Notes: generated from the sequence alone by a model not told the origin. A stretch of 64,000 nucleotides of DNA from Heliorestis acidaminivorans (GCF_008933955.1 NZ_WBXO01000004.1:186001-250000), one strand, 5' to 3'. Shown: positions 25,838 through 35,144, counted from the stretch's first letter. Program-made: numbers and translations.

Positions 25838-27361
25838 ATGGCTCCAGCAATAATAATTGTTGGGTTGGGTGCAGGTTCACCTGGACATATTACTTTGGCC
25901 GGCTGGCAGGCCTTGTGCTCTGCTCGCCGTCTTTTTTTGCGAACTTCCATTCATCCTACTGTTAAATTTCTTGAGCAAGAAGGTCTCTCGTTTCGAAGTT
26001 TTGATGATCTTTATGAAGAGGCCTCTTCTTTTGAAACTTTGTATCACCAGATAGCAGAGATTCTTTTTCAAGAGGCTTTGGAAAGCCCTATAACCTTTGC
26101 TGTGCCAGGTCATCCTTTTGTAGGTGAACGAGTCGTTACTCTGCTAGTTGAAAAGGCAGAGCAAGAAAATCTAGAAGTGCAGATTATCGGTGGTACTAGC
26201 TTTTTGGAAGCCTTGTATCCGTTGTTAAAGCTCGACCCTTCACGAGGATTGCTTTTACTAGATGCTTTGGCCATGACGGAGAGAGACTTACTAGCTACGA
26301 AAGAAACGATTGTGACACAAATTCACTCTACGCTTGTAGCTTCTGACGTAAAGTTGACACTTATGGAAGTTTATCCTGATGACCATGAAGTAGTAGTAGT
26401 TAGAGGGGCGGGAATTGAGGAACTAGAAAAAGTTGTCAAGCTACCTTTGTATGAGCTTGATCATCTTGCTTGGATTGATCATCTCACGTCTCTCTATGTT
26501 CCTGCCTTGCCTCAGGAGAGCTTAGCAGTTCAGGGAGCGGTCGGAGATAGCAGTGCTAGGGGTAAATACTCCAAGGCCTCTCTTAGCCCTCTAGTAGACG
26601 TTATGGTTACCTTATTAGGGCCTGATGGCTGCCCCTGGGATAGAAAACAAACTCATCAGTCCCTGAAGCCTTATCTGTTGGAAGAAAGCTATGAAGTTTT
26701 AGAGGCTATAGATCAAGGAGATCGACAGAGTTTACAAGATGAACTAGGTGATGTACTGCTACAAGTAGTTTTTCATAGTCTGCTAGCAGAGCAAAAGGGT
26801 CACTTTCAAGTGGACGATGTAATTCGCTCTATAACGGAGAAGATGATTCGACGTCATCCTCATGTTTTTGGTGATGTGACAGTTAACAGTGCTGACGACG
26901 TAGTCGTCAACTGGGAAGCTATAAAAGCAGAAGAAAAGGCCAAGCAAGGTTTGGATGGTAAGGCAAACACTATTTTGGATGCTGTATCTTTATCTTTACC
27001 GGCCTTAATGCGGGCAGAAAAAGTACAAAAAAAAGCCTCTACAGTAGGCTTTGATTGGGAAGAGTGGCAGGGAGCACGTGATAAAGTAGAAGAAGAGTGG
27101 CAGGAGTTACTAGAAGCGATCGAACTTTCCAGTGAAGATGCAGTTCGTGAAGAGTTAGGAGATTTACTTTTTGCAGTCGTTAATTTGTCGCGCTTTTTTA
27201 GAGTTAACTCTGAAGAAGCATTGCAAAGGACAACTGATAAATTTGTTCGTCGCCTTCAATTTGTCGAACAAGCTTGTCGAAAAGAAGGAAAAAATCTCAC
27301 TTCCTGCACTTTAGAAGAACTAGATCGGTTCTGGGAAGAGGCAAAAAAAGGTGAAATGTGA
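25838..27361 (+). CDS. mazG: YabN-type fusion: tetrapyrrole methylase-like domain plus MazG NTP pyrophosphohydrolase
   Basis: 507 residues. N-terminal part (1-230) resembles SAM-dependent tetrapyrrole methylases (IIIVGLGAGSPGHIT, FAVPGHPFVGERVV). C-terminal MazG (about 250-500) has two repeats, each with the metal-binding acidic pattern: EESYEVLEAI..ELGDVLLQVVFH and EEWQELLEAI..ELGDLLFAVVN. MazG cleaves (d)NTPs to monophosphates. The fused form is normal for Firmicutes at this locus. The methylase-like part is of unknown role and, given the nearby pigment genes, should not be read as a tetrapyrrole pathway enzyme. Confidence 0.94.
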   Translation: MAPAIIIVGLGAGSPGHITLAGWQALCSARRLFLRTSIHPTVKFLEQEGLSFRSFDDLYEEASSFETLYHQIAEILFQEALESPITFAVPGHPFVGERVVTLLVEKAEQENLEVQIIGGTSFLEALYPLLKLDPSRGLLLLDALAMTERDLLATKETIVTQIHSTLVASDVKLTLMEVYPDDHEVVVVRGAGIEELEKVVKLPLYELDHLAWIDHLTSLYVPALPQESLAVQGAVGDSSARGKYSKASLSPLVDVMVTLLGPDGCPWDRKQTHQSLKPYLLEESYEVLEAIDQGDRQSLQDELGDVLLQVVFHSLLAEQKGHFQVDDVIRSITEKMIRRHPHVFGDVTVNSADDVVVNWEAIKAEEKAKQGLDGKANTILDAVSLSLPALMRAEKVQKKASTVGFDWEEWQGARDKVEEEWQELLEAIELSSEDAVREELGDLLFAVVNLSRFFRVNSEEALQRTTDKFVRRLQFVEQACRKEGKNLTSCTLEELDRFWEEAKKGEM

Positions 27362-27517
27362 CCAAATAGTATTTTTTTGCCATCAACAACTACAGAATAA
27401 TCGCTTCTTGAGGAATATCTTTCCTGAATATGTCGAAAATATTGATAAACCCTGAAGGAAAAGAGGGGTTTGCAGCGAATACCTGTTACGAACAATTCAA
27501 AGCTAGGAGGGGTTTGG

Positions 27518-27796
27518 GTGAACAAGACCGAGTTAATCAGTGCGGTCGCTGAGAAAACCCAACTATCAAAGAAAGACACAGAAAAAGCAATCAATGCTTT
27601 CTTTTCCGTTGTGGAAGAGGCCTTAAAAGCTGGTGATAAAGTTCAGCTTGTTGGGTTCGGTACTTTCGAGACGCGCGAGAGAGGAGCTCGCACTGGTAGA
27701 AATCCGAGCACAGGCGAGACAATTACTATTGATGCTTCTGTCGTTCCTGCCTTTAAAGCAGGCAAAACACTGAAGGATGCTGTTGCATCCAAATAA
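27518..27796 (+). CDS. hup: HU-type DNA-binding protein
   Basis: 92 residues from GTG 27518, after AGGAGGGG; the upstream in-frame codons are not supported. [40 protein letters not shown] with the DNA-intercalating arm, and [13 protein letters not shown] are typical. Histone-like nucleoid protein. Two stem-loops follow, the second a good terminator. Confidence 0.96.
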   Translation: MNKTELISAVAEKTQLSKKDTEKAINAFFSVVEEALKAGDKVQLVGFGTFETRERGARTGRNPSTGETITIDASVVPAFKAGKTLKDAVASK

Positions 27797-27829
27797 GTGC
27801 TCAAGATTTTTTCTTGAGAATCTGTGTCA

Positions 27830-27858
27830 ATCAGGTTTCCCGAGGGAACCTGATTTTT
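27830..27858 (+). terminator. Rho-independent terminator after hup
   Basis: ATCAGGTTTCC and GGGAACCTGAT pair with one bulge, followed by TTTTT. A shorter hairpin (CTCAAGA/TCTTGAG, 27800-27819) precedes it. Confidence 0.8.
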
Positions 27859-27875
27859 GATCGCGAGGGATTTTA

Positions 27876-28142
27876 TTGAGGATTGATAAATTTTTAAAAG
27901 TATCTCGAATTATTAAGAGGCGTACTTTAGCTAAAGAAGTTTGTGAGGGTGGTCGTATTCAGGTAAATGGTCGTCCTGCGAAAGCTGGTACGGAGGTAAA
28001 GCCTGGCGATCGTGTCTCAATTCGTTTTCCTCGCAAACTTTTAGAAATAGAGATCAATACTATCAAAGAAAACGCTTCCGTTGCAGAAGCACCGACGCTT
28101 TACGTAATTCTAAAAGAAGAATATATTGCTGAAGAATCATAA
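27876..28142 (+). CDS. rqcP: S4-domain RNA-binding protein RqcP (YabO)
   Basis: 88 residues from TTG 27876 behind GCGAGGGA. S4-type fold: MRIDKFLKVSRIIKRRTLAK, GGRIQVNGRPAKAGTEVKPG. In Bacillus, RqcP works with RqcH at stalled 50S subunits to add Ala tails to nascent chains. Lies directly before yabP-yabQ-divIC as in Bacillus. Confidence 0.9.
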   Translation: MRIDKFLKVSRIIKRRTLAKEVCEGGRIQVNGRPAKAGTEVKPGDRVSIRFPRKLLEIEINTIKENASVAEAPTLYVILKEEYIAEES

Positions 28143-28207
28143 GTTCTATTTGATAAGCCTGCCCACATATTCATGTTGGGGAGGCTTATTCATTGGAAGG
28201 GGGGAAA

Positions 28208-28501
28208 GTGGTGACCAAGGAGGTAGTAACAAAACATAATTTTTCTGTTTCTGAGCGGAAAAGCATTCGCGTTGAAGGTGTTACCCAGGTAGGTGCTTTT
28301 GATGAGGAAGAAATCTATATGGTTACACTGGGAGGTCCTTTATTATTAAAAGGTGAGGGTTTGCAAATTTCGCAACTGAATTTAGATGACCAAATCCTTA
28401 CTGTGGAAGGCTATATAAAATCAGTACAATATTTAGATGAAAATTCCCCCCAGAACTTCAAGCAGAAAGGCAAGAATATCATTAGCAGGTTGTTACGATG
28501 A
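28208..28501 (+). CDS. yabP: Sporulation protein YabP
   Basis: 97 residues from GTG 28208, a few bases after AAGGGGGG; a second GTG follows at 28211. Contains HNFSVSERKSIRVEGVTQVG and YMVTLGGPLLLKGEGLQISQ, the YabP/YqfC signature. Needed for spore formation in Bacillus; the biochemical role is not established. Precedes yabQ by 39 bases. Confidence 0.9.
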   Translation: MVTKEVVTKHNFSVSERKSIRVEGVTQVGAFDEEEIYMVTLGGPLLLKGEGLQISQLNLDDQILTVEGYIKSVQYLDENSPQNFKQKGKNIISRLLR

Positions 28502-28540
28502 GCTTTTGTTTTGCTGTAGAGGGCGAGGGGAGGGATTGAA

Positions 28541-29101
28541 GTGACGCCCCTAGCCCAGCAAATTTATGATTTTTTGTTGTCTGCCGCAGGGGGATTAATG
28601 ATAGGCGCCGGCTTCGATCTCTATCGTACTTTGCTTCGAGTGGGCCACCGTCGTTGGTGGGTGGCTATTACTGATGTAATTATTTGGCTTCTAGGTGCGG
28701 TGCTCTTTTTTTTATTTTTGTTCTGGGGAAACTGGGGAGAAATTCGGATTTATATCTTTCTTGGCCTTGCAGTAGGTTTGCTTCTTTATTTTCGCTTTCT
28801 TTCAGGTGAGGTTCGTGCTTTCTGGGAAGGTATGTTAGAATTAATCTTGCATATTCTGCGCACGATTTTCTATGTAATTACCTTTCCTTTTATCTATCTC
28901 TATCAGATTATGAAACGACTGGCTCGATATCTGTTGAGAAAGGGACAAATCTTTGGGCACTGGTATCAGCGTCGTCTAGGCCGTCCCTTTAACAATTGGC
29001 GAAAAAAAATGCAGACCACTTTGCGAAAGTACGCTCTTCAAGGACGGCAGAAAATGAAAAAATGGCTACGTCGCCCTCCTCAAGAGCCGCCAAGTAACTA
29101 A
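28541..29101 (+). CDS. yabQ: Spore cortex biosynthesis protein YabQ
   Basis: 186 residues from GTG 28541. Four hydrophobic helices (about 12-30, 40-62, 68-85, 100-125), then a long Arg/Lys-rich cytoplasmic tail. Begins with the typical QIYDFLLSAAGGLMIGAGFD. Membrane protein required for cortex synthesis in Bacillus. The very basic tail is longer than the core domain requires. Confidence 0.85.
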   Translation: MTPLAQQIYDFLLSAAGGLMIGAGFDLYRTLLRVGHRRWWVAITDVIIWLLGAVLFFLFLFWGNWGEIRIYIFLGLAVGLLLYFRFLSGEVRAFWEGMLELILHILRTIFYVITFPFIYLYQIMKRLARYLLRKGQIFGHWYQRRLGRPFNNWRKKMQTTLRKYALQGRQKMKKWLRRPPQEPPSN

Positions 29102-29114
29102 CAGATTTTACAAA

Positions 29115-29483
29115 ATGTTAAAGGATTTTTTGGTCCTTTGTAGAAAAACAAAAGTAGATAGCATCGATAGTGGGGTGGCCTTTTTGAGGAAGCCAAGAAA
29201 GAAGCCTTTTTTAACTTGGAAGATGATCATTTTCTTAGGGCTCGTCTTTCTCTTTTTGCTAGCTTCTTTACCTCCTTATCTGCAACAGCGTCAACTAGCT
29301 CAAGAGGCTGAAGCGTTGAGAGCTGAGATAGAAGCACTCCGTCAGGATAGAATTCTTTTAGAACGGCAAAAAGAGTGGCTCTCAACAGATGAATATGTTG
29401 AGCAGGTAGCTCGACAACAACTTGGCTTAGTGAGACCAGGTGAAGTTGTGATTATAAGGGCTAATGTTGGCCAAGGTGAATAA
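29115..29483 (+). CDS. divIC: Septum formation initiator, DivIC/FtsB family
   Basis: 122 residues. Basic N terminus, a single membrane helix (about 36-54), then a coiled coil (QRQLAQEAEALRAEIEALRQ) and the extracytoplasmic end DEYVEQVARQQLGLVRPGE. Bitopic division protein acting with FtsL and DivIB. Begins 13 bases after yabQ. In Bacillus spoIIE soon follows; here the photosynthesis cluster intervenes. Confidence 0.9.
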   Translation: MLKDFLVLCRKTKVDSIDSGVAFLRKPRKKPFLTWKMIIFLGLVFLFLLASLPPYLQQRQLAQEAEALRAEIEALRQDRILLERQKEWLSTDEYVEQVARQQLGLVRPGEVVIIRANVGQGE

Positions 29484-29503
29484 TAACAGCAACAATGCCC
29501 CCG

Positions 29504-29544
29504 AAAGCATTTCTGCCTTGAAGGTAAGGTGGAAATGCTTTTTC
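29504..29544 (+). terminator. Rho-independent terminator after divIC
   Basis: AAAGCATTTC (29504-29513) pairs with GAAATGCTTT (29532-29541), with an inner CCTT/AAGG pairing, then TTC-rich tail with T5. Confidence 0.8.
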
Positions 29545-29567
29545 TATAAAGAAAGGGTTGATTCAAT

Positions 29568-30491
29568 TTGTCAGATGAAGTGAAACGCTGGGGTGCTATT
29601 GATATTGGTTCGAATTCTATTCGCTTTCTGGTAGCCACAGTTAGGAAGAGAAAGCTAGAGCCAATCTGGACCGAATTGGAAACAACTCGTTTAGGACATG
29701 CCGTAGGCCTTAGTGGTTTGCTTACAGCAGAAGCTATAGAAAGAACTATGATTGCCTTACAAAAAGGCTTAGCGACTATGGAAGAGCTGTCTGTTTCAAT
29801 TGATCGGGTAGCGGCTTTTGCGACTAGTGCTGTTCGGGAAGCGAGCAATGGTCTAATTTTTTGCCAAAAAGTGCAAGACCAAATAGGTCTTACTATAAAT
29901 GTTTTATCCGGTGAGCGAGAAGGTCGTCTCAGCTATGAGGGTGCTCTTGCTTTAATGGACTCGGAAGTCACAGATAATAAAGTTCCTGTCGTTATCGATA
30001 TTGGCGGGGGGAGCGCTGAAGTTGTCTGGTACGATCAACGTTGGTGGAGAAAAAGCTTACCCCTAGGAGCTCTGCGAGTAACAGAAAAAAAGTGGTCAAA
30101 AGAAGAGATTGGTCAGATCTGGCATCCTGTTACGTCTTTGATTCATGATAGTAGATCTGAAAAAGCAAAGACCTTGATTGGGGTTGGTGGTACGGTCACC
30201 ACTTTAGGTGCAATGATACTTGCTTTACCTGTTTACGATCCTGATCGAGTCCACGGTACGATTATTTCGCAAGACCAGACAAAGTATTATGCTGAAACTT
30301 TATCTGCTATGGATGGAGAAGAACGAAAAAAAATAGCCGGTCTTCAGCCTACGAGAGCTGATATTATACCGGCCGGTCTTACTGTACTTGCTCAGTTTAT
30401 GGAGCAAGCAGGTTTTAATTCTATTGTGATTAGTGAGACAGATCTACTACATCAAGCGTTGTTAGAAAAAGCTATGGGCCGTTGGACTTAG
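29568..30491 (+). CDS. ppx: Exopolyphosphatase / pppGpp phosphohydrolase family protein
   Basis: 307 residues from TTG 29568. Ribonuclease-H-like ASKHA fold: GAIDIGSNSIRFLVA (first phosphate loop), FATSAVREASNG, VVIDIGGGSAEVVW (second loop) and GVGGTVTTLGAM. Only the two N-terminal catalytic domains are present, as in the short Ppx/GppA proteins. Its stop overlaps that of the opposing gatD by four bases. Confidence 0.9.
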   Translation: MSDEVKRWGAIDIGSNSIRFLVATVRKRKLEPIWTELETTRLGHAVGLSGLLTAEAIERTMIALQKGLATMEELSVSIDRVAAFATSAVREASNGLIFCQKVQDQIGLTINVLSGEREGRLSYEGALALMDSEVTDNKVPVVIDIGGGSAEVVWYDQRWWRKSLPLGALRVTEKKWSKEEIGQIWHPVTSLIHDSRSEKAKTLIGVGGTVTTLGAMILALPVYDPDRVHGTIISQDQTKYYAETLSAMDGEERKKIAGLQPTRADIIPAGLTVLAQFMEQAGFNSIVISETDLLHQALLEKAMGRWT

Positions 30492-31228
30492 GAAAAGCGC
30501 TTGATAATTGCTTGGTGAGCTTTTTGCTCCCAACAATCTGGTAATGAGTCGATTTGACTACTACCGAACCGTCGCTCAAGAGCTTTGGAGAGAAGCCAGT
30601 CAGCTAGGGCGGGATTTTTTGGTAGTATGGGGCCGTGAAGATAAGTGCCAAGGGCGTTTTTATAGACCGCTCCTTCGCTTTTGTCTTGACCGTTATTGCC
30701 ATGACCGCGCAAGACTTTAGCCAGCGCGGTGGTGCTTTGCGATGAACCTAGATAAGTTCTGCCGGAGTGATTTTCAAAGCCGACGAGAGTCGTCTTCCCA
30801 CCTAACATAGGAACTTGTGCAATTACGTTGCCGATAAGTCGACTTTCTCCTGCTTCTGTCCATGCATCAAATAAACCAAGTCCTGGCATTTCATCGCCAT
30901 CGTGAGTCTTGTAATACTGACCTAGTAATTGATAACCACCACAAACGGAAAGGAGCGGAAGACCTTCTTCGGTTGCTTCTACAAGGGCAGGTCCTTTATG
31001 TTCTTTGAAATCTTGAAAAAGAAGTGTCTGTTCTCGATCGGATCCGCCGCCCATAAAAACAAGATCGATATTAGCAAAGTCAACTTTGTCACCAAGTGAA
31101 GCTTCTGTAATGGCAAGTTCGATATTGCGCCACTGACAACGCCTTTTCAATGTGATAATGTTTCCTCGGTCACCGTAGAGGTTCAGTAGATCGGGATATA
31201 GATGGAGTAAACGCAGGGAAGTTACCAT
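30488..31228 (-). CDS. gatD: Lipid II isoglutaminyl synthase, glutamine amidotransferase subunit
   Basis: 246 residues. Class I glutaminase of the CobB/CobQ type: nucleophile Cys in LLSVCGGYQLLG and catalytic His in YLHGPILPKNP, with GGGSDREQ near residue 61. Supplies ammonia to MurT for amidating the Glu of lipid II stem peptides. Encoded 18 bases after murT, same strand, the usual murT-gatD pair. Converges on ppx with a 4-base overlap. Confidence 0.94.
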   Translation of the reverse strand: MVTSLRLLHLYPDLLNLYGDRGNIITLKRRCQWRNIELAITEASLGDKVDFANIDLVFMGGGSDREQTLLFQDFKEHKGPALVEATEEGLPLLSVCGGYQLLGQYYKTHDGDEMPGLGLFDAWTEAGESRLIGNVIAQVPMLGGKTTLVGFENHSGRTYLGSSQSTTALAKVLRGHGNNGQDKSEGAVYKNALGTYLHGPILPKNPALADWLLSKALERRFGSSQIDSLPDCWEQKAHQAIIKRFS

Positions 31229-31246
31229 GGTACACCACGCTTTCCT

Positions 31247-32650
31247 TTATTCTTCCCAGTACTTAGAAGAGTAGCCGAGGCGGGTTAAGGTTGTTTTGGC
31301 CGCTAATAAGGCTGTGTAAGTAGGAAGGATGTATAAAGTTTCGCCAGTTTTTGTCGCTTTGATAGTGCTACGGATGGCTTCATCTATGTTAGCCTTGTGC
31401 TCGATTTGTTGTACTGGTAGACCTGCGTAAGTAAGCCGCAAAGCCATGTCTTCTCCCCGTAACCCAGAGGTAGTCAGACTTTGTAATTGTGAGGCTACTT
31501 TCTCGAGGCTTTCAAAATCAGCATCCCAAAGCCAAGATATATCACGACCATCAGCAGCATTATCTTGGATCATGATGAGTAGTCTTTTAGGTCCTTCGTT
31601 TTGTGTAATTGTTCGAATAACTTCATCACAACCAGTAGGATTTTTAATTAATGCCAAAAAGGCTTTGCGACCCTCGCCTATTTCTAAGCGTTCCATCCTG
31701 CCAAAATTAGTTTTGTAGCCTTCGAGACCGAGACGGATAGCTTGATCTGCTACTTTCGTATGCCAGGCTACGGCAACGGCGGCTAGTGCGTTGTAGATGT
31801 TATAAAAGCCTGGTGTAGATAAGTTGATGAGCCATCGATTCTCTTGTGTTTCTACGTAGAAGGAAGAGCCGTCCTCGCCTTTTAAACTAATATCCCCGAT
31901 GGTTATATGAGGCCTAGGTCGCTGGAAACCGCAGTGGTGACAGCGATAATGACCTAACTGACCAAAAAAGTACCAGTCATAGTCGAGAGAATGGCCACAA
32001 AGACGACAAAAGCGAGTCTCTGCTGACTGGGTCATCTCTCTGTTGCCGTAGGAGCGGCTTTCTATGCCATAATAGATAACCCTTCCGGTATACTTAGCTC
32101 CTAGTGATGCTACTAAGGGATCGTCAGCATTTAAGATGATAGTCGATTGGGGAGGCAGTTTTTGTATGGCTCCATTGACAAGGTCAACTGTTTTATCAAG
32201 TTCACCAAAGCGATCTAATTGATCACGAAAAAAGTTAGTCACAACAAGGACTCTAGGCTTAACCTCTTTAGTTAAGGGAGGAACGGTAGCTTCATCAACT
32301 TCAATGATTCCTAGATCGCTTTTTAATTGTCCTCCTGCAGAAGCTGAATGGATGAAAGCTGTTGTAATGCCGCTAATTAAGTTGGCTCCAGCTCGGTTAT
32401 GGGTGAGAGTGAGTCCGCCTTTTTCCATAATGGCGGCAATCATTTTTGAAGTTGTCGTTTTACCGTTAGTGCCAGTAACGACTATAGCACCTTTTTTTAA
32501 TTGACTGGCCAAAGTAGACAGCACTTGCGGAGCAATCTTTCTACCAACCATGCCAGGCAGTGAAGTTCCCCCGTGTCCAATATGACGATTTATTGATATG
32601 GCTACTTTGCCAACCCAGAGGGCTGTAAGAAGTCTAGGAGAAGGGAACAA
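31247..32650 (-). CDS. murT: Lipid II isoglutaminyl synthase, Mur ligase-like subunit
   Basis: 467 residues from TTG at 32650, about seven bases after AGGAGGTGAC; the frame is open 13 codons further but that would include the ribosome site. Mur ligase fold: ATP loop VTGTNGKTTT, VDEATVPP, NADDPLV. A zinc-ribbon insertion characteristic of MurT is visible as CRLCG and CHHC. C-terminal DUF1727 part follows. Amidates D-Glu of lipid II together with GatD. Confidence 0.94.
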   Translation of the reverse strand: MFPSPRLLTALWVGKVAISINRHIGHGGTSLPGMVGRKIAPQVLSTLASQLKKGAIVVTGTNGKTTTSKMIAAIMEKGGLTLTHNRAGANLISGITTAFIHSASAGGQLKSDLGIIEVDEATVPPLTKEVKPRVLVVTNFFRDQLDRFGELDKTVDLVNGAIQKLPPQSTIILNADDPLVASLGAKYTGRVIYYGIESRSYGNREMTQSAETRFCRLCGHSLDYDWYFFGQLGHYRCHHCGFQRPRPHITIGDISLKGEDGSSFYVETQENRWLINLSTPGFYNIYNALAAVAVAWHTKVADQAIRLGLEGYKTNFGRMERLEIGEGRKAFLALIKNPTGCDEVIRTITQNEGPKRLLIMIQDNAADGRDISWLWDADFESLEKVASQLQSLTTSGLRGEDMALRLTYAGLPVQQIEHKANIDEAIRSTIKATKTGETLYILPTYTALLAAKTTLTRLGYSSKYWEE

Positions 32651-32965
32651 AAAGTCACCTCCTAATTGAATTAACAAGTTTAGATTCAATATAGTAAAAG
32701 TCGTACTTGTATTATGATATTATATCACTTTTTCTATTAGACAAACGGAAAGGCGATTCTAAAAAGGATTTTACTACATAGATAAAACAAAGACAGAAAA
32801 AACATTATTAATATTTTCCTAATAGTCTTCCATCACGATGAAGTATTTAGTAAAATAGGTACAAGCGATATGGATTCCTGACCTAACTTACATGGCACTG
32901 CACATTGTTCCTGGGAAAGCATTGGCGTAGGGTAGAAAAAATACCTCAATGAGAGGGTGGAGCCA
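32651..32965. other. Divergent intergenic region between murT and hemA
   Basis: AT-rich, 315 bases, no gene. On the minus strand TATAAT lies at 32719-32724 with TTGTCT at 32739-32744, but only 14 bp apart, so any murT promoter is weakly supported. AGAGGGTGGAG at 32949-32960 is the hemA ribosome binding site. No clear riboswitch or palindrome seen. Confidence 0.5.
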
Positions 32966-34300
32966 TTGTTTATCCTTGTCGTTGGACTTAACCACAAGTC
33001 GGCAACTGTGGAAGTCCGCGAGAAGTTATCTTTTTCAGAAAATGAAATATGTGATGCCTCTAATCAGTTAACAGAAGAAATGTCCATTGAAGGTTGCTGT
33101 ATTTTATCTACCTGTAACCGCACAGAGATTTACGCAGCCTGTACAGATCTCGAAAGGGGGTTAGCCTCTGTTAAGCGGTTCCTCTTAGAGCGAGGGGAGC
33201 TTTCGAGTGAAGAATTTAGTCGTTACTTTTATGTACACACATTGTATGATGCCATACGCCATCTTTTCCGTGTAGCGTCAGGTTTGGATTCCATGGTTCT
33301 CGGTGAAACACAAATTCTAGGTCAAGTAAGAACAGCTTACCAAAGAGCTTGCAGTGAAAAGGTTAGTAATGGAATTATTAATACTTGGTTTCAGCAAGCC
33401 ATTACAGTAGGAAAGCGAGTTCGTACTGAGACGGGAATTGACCAATTACCTGTTTCCACATCATATACAGCTGTTGAATTGTCTCGTCAAGTACTTGGCG
33501 ACCTTTCTGGTTGTACAGCTCTTGTTTTAGGAGCAGGTAAAATGAGTGAGCTTACACTCAAACATCTCGTAGCCCAGGGTGTGCAGAAAGTTATCATTGC
33601 CAATCGCTCTGTAGAAAAGGCTCAGGAGCTAGCATCTCGTTGTGATGGTGAAGCAATTCCTTTCACAGAAGTCTACAATCGTATGGAAGAAGCCGACATT
33701 GTTATTTCCTGTACAGCGGCAACTCATTATGTGATTCGTCGTTCTTTTGTTGAAGAAGTAATGGACAGGCGAGGTAGTAAGCCCGTTTTTATGATTGACA
33801 TTGCTGTACCTCGCGATATTGATCCTGAAGTTGCACAAGTGCAAAATGTCTATCTTTATGACATTGATGACCTACAAAATGTAATTGATCAGAATCTGGA
33901 AGCTCGACGCAAGGCGGCTATTGAGGCGGAGAAGATTATCGATAAGGAAATTCATCAGTTCCTCCGCTGGCTGAACTCATTATTTGTTATTCCTACTATT
34001 ATCGCCTTGAAAAATAAAGGTAACCAGATAAAAGAGAAGGAATTAGATCGCGCTCTTTCCAAATTGAAGAATCTTTCAGAGAAAGAGAAGAAAGTAGTTG
34101 GCTCCTTGGCCAACTCTATTGTGAATCAACTTCTTCATGATCCCATTACACAGATTCGTCAGTATGCGGCAACGCCAGAAGGACATCTCTATTCTGAAAT
34201 TTTGCAGAACATGTTTTGTCTCGATGTACCAGGACAACGGCAAAAGAAGGGAACAAGTCGCAAGCAAGAATATGTGGAACAAGTACGTTGTCACGGCTAA
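32966..34300 (+). CDS. hemA: Glutamyl-tRNA reductase
   Basis: 444 residues from TTG 32966, which gives MFILVVGLNHKSATVEVREK and puts the catalytic Cys of STCNRTEIYA at residue 50, as in well-studied HemA proteins; GTG 32957 is in frame but overlaps the ribosome site. The substrate domain is followed by the NADPH-binding domain (VLVLGAGKMSELTLKHL) and a C-terminal dimerisation helix region. Makes glutamate-1-semialdehyde, the entry point of the C5 pathway to haem and bacteriochlorophyll. The first gene of the photosynthesis cluster; no other hem gene is in the window. Confidence 0.96.
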   Translation: MFILVVGLNHKSATVEVREKLSFSENEICDASNQLTEEMSIEGCCILSTCNRTEIYAACTDLERGLASVKRFLLERGELSSEEFSRYFYVHTLYDAIRHLFRVASGLDSMVLGETQILGQVRTAYQRACSEKVSNGIINTWFQQAITVGKRVRTETGIDQLPVSTSYTAVELSRQVLGDLSGCTALVLGAGKMSELTLKHLVAQGVQKVIIANRSVEKAQELASRCDGEAIPFTEVYNRMEEADIVISCTAATHYVIRRSFVEEVMDRRGSKPVFMIDIAVPRDIDPEVAQVQNVYLYDIDDLQNVIDQNLEARRKAAIEAEKIIDKEIHQFLRWLNSLFVIPTIIALKNKGNQIKEKELDRALSKLKNLSEKEKKVVGSLANSIVNQLLHDPITQIRQYAATPEGHLYSEILQNMFCLDVPGQRQKKGTSRKQEYVEQVRCHG

Positions 34301-34532
34301 GAGAGACGTACTTTAGGCAAAAACATACTTTTGGCATGTGGAAGAAAGTGCTTTGCTATCTTCCCTTATAAAGGTTTTACACTAACTAATTAGTACCCCT
34401 ATCCTACTTTGAGATTGTAGTAACTGTATCATGAAAAGTGTTAACAAATTGTAAAAATACTATTAACAGAGATGTACTAGCGTATATACTCAAAAAAGGG
34501 CTTTATTTTAGCGAAAATCGCTCTAGAGGCTA

Positions 34533-34562
34533 TTGACGTCTTGCAAAGAAAGTATTTACAAT
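34533..34562 (+). promoter_or_regulatory. Candidate promoter of petJ
   Basis: TTGACG (34533-34538), 18 bp, TACAAT (34557-34562), 31 bases before the GTG start. The preceding part of the 293-base hemA-petJ gap holds a small GCGA-AAA-TCGC inverted repeat (34511-34521) and no gene. Confidence 0.6.
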
Positions 34563-34593
34563 TACAATTGAACTATATAGAGGGGGTGAAATA

Positions 34594-35061
34594 GTGAAAA
34601 AACTACAACTTATCGGTCTTACTGGTATTCTGGGTCTATCCATGGTAGCCCTAACAGCTTGTGGTGGTTCCACGCCAGCACCTGCTCCTCAAGAAGATGA
34701 AGAAGTAATTGAGGTGCCAGTAGAGGATGAAGCTGCAGAAGAGACTGCTGAAGATGAGGCAGTTGAAGAAGAAGCATCTGAAGAAGGTGCTACACAAATC
34801 TCTGCTGCTGACCTAGAGAAAGGTAAAGCACTTTACATGGGTAGAGCGGCCTGTATCGCTTGTCATAAGTTAGGTGACGAAGGTCTTGTTGAGATTGGTC
34901 CTAACTTAGGTGATATCGGTGCTAAGTTCAACTCTGAAGAGCTTGTTCAAATCCTTGTAGATCCTTCAGGTATGGGTCTGGATGCTTCAATGCCACCAGC
35001 TCCAATGTTGAATGATGAAGAGAAGCAACAGTTAGCTGACTTCTTAGCATCCTTGAAATAG
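34594..35061 (+). CDS. petJ: Lipoprotein cytochrome c553 (electron donor to the reaction centre)
   Basis: 155 residues from GTG 34594, after AGGGGGTG. Lipoprotein signal peptide ending in the lipobox LTACGG, then about 40 residues dominated by Glu, Asp, Ala and Pro, then a class I cytochrome c domain (about 72-155) with the haem motif CIACH and the Met ligand in SMPPAPML. Heliobacterial cytochrome c553 is tethered outside the membrane by lipid and reduces P800+ of the reaction centre; the acidic stretch would be the flexible tether. Terminator downstream, own promoter upstream. Confidence 0.92.
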   Translation: MKKLQLIGLTGILGLSMVALTACGGSTPAPAPQEDEEVIEVPVEDEAAEETAEDEAVEEEASEEGATQISAADLEKGKALYMGRAACIACHKLGDEGLVEIGPNLGDIGAKFNSEELVQILVDPSGMGLDASMPPAPMLNDEEKQQLADFLASLK

Positions 35062-35116
35062 CTTGCCTTCCTCTCAATTGTAGCGAGGAAGTACATAGCA
35101 GCATGTTAGTATAGGC

Positions 35117-35144
35117 AAAGACGCCCCTACGGGGGCTCTTTTTT
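35117..35144 (+). terminator. Rho-independent terminator after petJ
   Basis: GCCCC, loop TACG, GGGGC, with AAGA/TCTT extension and a T6 run. Confidence 0.85.

Noticed and set aside
25838-26530. Assigning the methylase-like domain of MazG to bacteriochlorophyll synthesis
   Set aside because: The same fusion is standard in non-photosynthetic Firmicutes at this locus.
29342-29848. Minus-strand open frame opposite divIC and ppx
   Set aside because: Low-complexity Ser/Thr translation that mirrors the coding strand; no site, no family.
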